Shown: piece by piece, positions 61,967-64,000 of the stretch
Layout of the letters: the number at the start of each line of letters is the position of its first letter
Numbering within the stretch: the stretch's first letter is position 1
Assembly: GCA_035048815.1 (NCBI GenBank)
Contig: JAUCBN010000035.1
Location: 3,856,501 to 3,920,500, forward strand
Length of the DNA stretch: 64,000 nt
Source of the DNA: Abelmoschus esculentus
Taxonomy: Eukaryota > Streptophyta > Magnoliopsida > Malvales > Malvaceae
Direction of reading: 5' to 3'
The notes under the pieces: model-generated
The model's database searches: none
Seen by the model: only the letters and a program-made list of their open reading frames with translations
What the model was told of the DNA's origin: nothing
Made by a program: the position numbers and the translations under genes

Positions 61967-62604
61967 TATACTCTTACGCTTAAATTATGGACATATATGG
62001 TAATACTCAAAATACATACCTCAAATCTATATGTTAATAACTAAGTTTCTGTCTAAGCTATTTGAGTTTGATTTAGTGAGCAACCTTGTACTTTTCAGGC
62101 AGGTTTCTTTCAGTCTCTCTGGTCTGGTCTTTCTCTTGTTCGAATTGAGGTTTGTAAGAAGAAGAGAAGACGGAAAAATGTTAAGGCTTTTCCATACCTT
62201 TTCATGTTAATCTTAATGAAAAAGTAAATTGCCTTCTCAACTAATCTACTCCACCTAACGCACAAAAAATCATTAATAATAACATTGTCACTCGGGTACA
62301 GATTGATTTTATGAAGATTTGGTGGGTAAGAAATTAACAAACTTTAATTAGTAGGTATTTAATAAATAATTTATTTAAATAAATATATTTGGTGATCAAA
62401 TTGTTTATCTTTCTTTCTATATTTTCTTAATTTATTAGAAATATTTTTCTTCTTTTTCATAATTTCGTGAATAATACAATTATTATTAAAATAAAAGGTA
62501 GACAAAGATTAAAAAAACTATAAAAAATACTTCGAAAATAATCATAAAATCACGTTTTAAATCCCTTGAATTAAAAAAATATTTAAATTATCATAAAGGG
62601 GTCG
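61967..62604. other. AT-rich spacer
   Basis: No gene is visible. The minus-strand frame at 62110-62340 is short and unlike known families. The last part is presumably the promoter of the small gene at 62605, though no clear TATA box can be chosen in such AT-rich DNA. Confidence 0.45.
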
Positions 62605-63011
62605 ATGGGTCAATTATTTTCCCCAGATATAGATAAGGTTACTTCAGAGTTCAAAGGTGCAGCCCTAAACATCGGAAACTCCGGCGAAGATGCTTCCAAT
62701 ATGGTGAAGCAGGAGGCGTCGCAGTTGGTTCATAAAGCGTTCGGCCCAGCCGCAGCCCCCTTGAGGTCCATGAGTCTGGGAAAGACATCCTCATGGGGTT
62801 ACTGGGTTACGGACAAGCTCAAGTAAACAACTTTAATGACTTGATGAATCATTTTGCATTTATAATCACTGGTTTTCGCTGCTACGTCAGGAATGTTGGG
62901 CTGTTTTCTTCAAAGAAACCACCGGAAACGGCACCCGCACCGACACCGACACCAGGACCAGCATTTGCCAGGCGTTTGGCCCCTTCTCCTGAACTTCTAA
63001 TAGTTGATTAA
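62605..63011 (+). CDS. Small two-exon gene, unrecognised
   Basis: Exons 62605-62822 and 62891-63011 join in phase (AA|G) across a 68-base GT-AG intron to give 112 residues. Exon 1 encodes MGQLFSPDIDKVTSEFKGAA, a helix-prone region with KQEASQLVHKAFGPAAAP and SWGYWVTDKLK. Exon 2 encodes NVGLFSSKKPPETAPAPTPT, then a Pro-rich tail ending SPELLIVD. The MG-start could allow N-myristoylation, unproven. The intron is short but still within plant limits. Without splicing, the frame stops after DKLK. It reminds me faintly of LEA-type or plant-specific small proteins, not enough for a name. Composition is much less AT-rich than the flanks, which supports coding. Confidence 0.6.
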
Positions 63012-64000
63012 GATGGGATAAACTTAGAGCAAAATAGCAAAGCTGGTTATATTCTGTCGTAGTAATAATTTGTTTATTTGTTGTAAGATGTTGACACCCA
63101 CTAATTACCATATTGTAAGAACTACGTGCAGTGTTGGAATTCTTTTTGTTGATAGAGATCAAGTGTAGCATACGAACAATTCTATGAATTACAAGAATCC
63201 TAGACATGAGTTCGTGTTTCTGTCCGATCACACATTTCAAACACGGTCTCTTTCCCCGTACCAGGGTTGTTCACCCTGATTAGATGGTATATATATACAC
63301 GAAACAATGTTGATTAGGTAATGTTCTCGTGACAATGTCGTGACAATGTTGATTAGGTAATATTCTCGTGAGGTTATCCAATCACATATTTTTATATACA
63401 CGAAACAATATTGATTAGATAATGTTCTCGTGACAACATACTGAAAAGATTATTAATAAAAATAGTGTAAGTTAAATGTCTTATCGTAAGAATTGCAAGA
63501 TTAATAATAATAATAATATTTTATTTATATAATCAAATGTGATGTTTTCTTGTAAAGGTGTAAACGGATTTTTATCAAAATACTTGAGTTCGAATGATTT
63601 TGTTTATATACTTATATTAAAGTGTAACATCCTAAAAATTATTTCTAATTTTTGAAACCCTAATTTTGAAATCCCAAATTAAAAATCTTAATTTTCAGAT
63701 TTTCAATTTTTGAACCCTATTTTTTTTTTAGAGTTTTAAATTGATTTTCTATATTTAAGAGAATTTTTGGGTTAAAATTCTTTTATTAAAACTACTTTTA
63801 TTTTAATTATTGTTTTATCAAAACTCTTTATTTATAATATATTATATAAAGTTTTAGATAAAGAAGGAAAATCCCTTTAAAATTCTGTAATTTTTTTATT
63901 ATTTTATTAAATTTTTATGGTTTAGTAGAATTCTAATTCTAATTGGAATTAGTTATTTTTTTCTCTATATATACATATTTTGGTTTAAGAGAAAACCCTC
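63012..64000. other. Downstream AT-rich region to window end
   Basis: Includes the probable 3' region of the small gene and the short repeats at 63290-63440. No further gene is seen; the region is AT-rich to the end. Confidence 0.45.
63295..63440 (+). repeat. Three diverged short repeats
   Basis: ACGAAACAATGTTGATTAGG plus TAATGTTCTCGTGACAA recurs at about 63299, 63340 (shortened) and 63399, with small changes. Purpose unknown. Confidence 0.75.

Noticed and set aside
1..64000. CRISPR arrays, bacterial operons, rRNA or tRNA genes
   Set aside because: Intron-bearing plant genes throughout, no regularly spaced repeats with unique spacers, and no tRNA or rRNA pattern I could recognise by eye; a tRNA scan was not possible.

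Overview
This is plant nuclear DNA. Genes carry GT-AG introns, intergenic DNA is very AT-rich, and transposon relics and a plastid-derived fragment are present. The proteins are typical of core eudicots. The gene styles and dispersed repeats remind me of Malvales (cotton-like), but that is inference from memory. No prokaryotic or viral genome is present.

Genes from left to right. A cytokinin dehydrogenase (CKX, +, 2924-5778) has a G-box cluster in its promoter. An RsmI-type rRNA methyltransferase (-, 7135-10166) is divergent from TIC20-I (+, 12420-13604). A group S1 bZIP factor (-, 16783-17241) carries a sucrose-control upstream ORF in its leader. A repeat-rich block follows (19.3-28.1 kb): a hAT element, a long palindrome, a gypsy-like LTR piece, a solo LTR, a dead WDR26-like gene and a minisatellite. 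Then come a bifunctional nuclease BBD (+, 31835-34294), inositol-pentakisphosphate 2-kinase IPK1 (-, 37530-40313), RER1 (+, 41700-43363) with an antisense mannanase exon in its first intron, and a small putative secreted or membrane protein (+, 44209-44605). A LINE RNase H remnant and two short hAT elements occupy 45.6-49.9 kb. The right part holds a tubby-like F-box protein (+, 51871-53379), a broken Ser/Pro-rich antisense reading region, a two-exon PPR protein (-, 56047-59002), an inverted-repeat element carrying plastid ndhA/ndhH DNA plus telomere-like repeats (60.7-62.0 kb), and a small unrecognised gene (+, 62605-63011).

The genes do not form a pathway. They are independent housekeeping or regulatory genes: hormone turnover, organelle RNA modification and protein import, sugar-responsive transcription, phytate synthesis, ER retrieval and organelle RNA binding. 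Exon borders were placed by hand from reading frame, GT-AG sites and remembered family sequence. UTR ends and transcription starts are not established.
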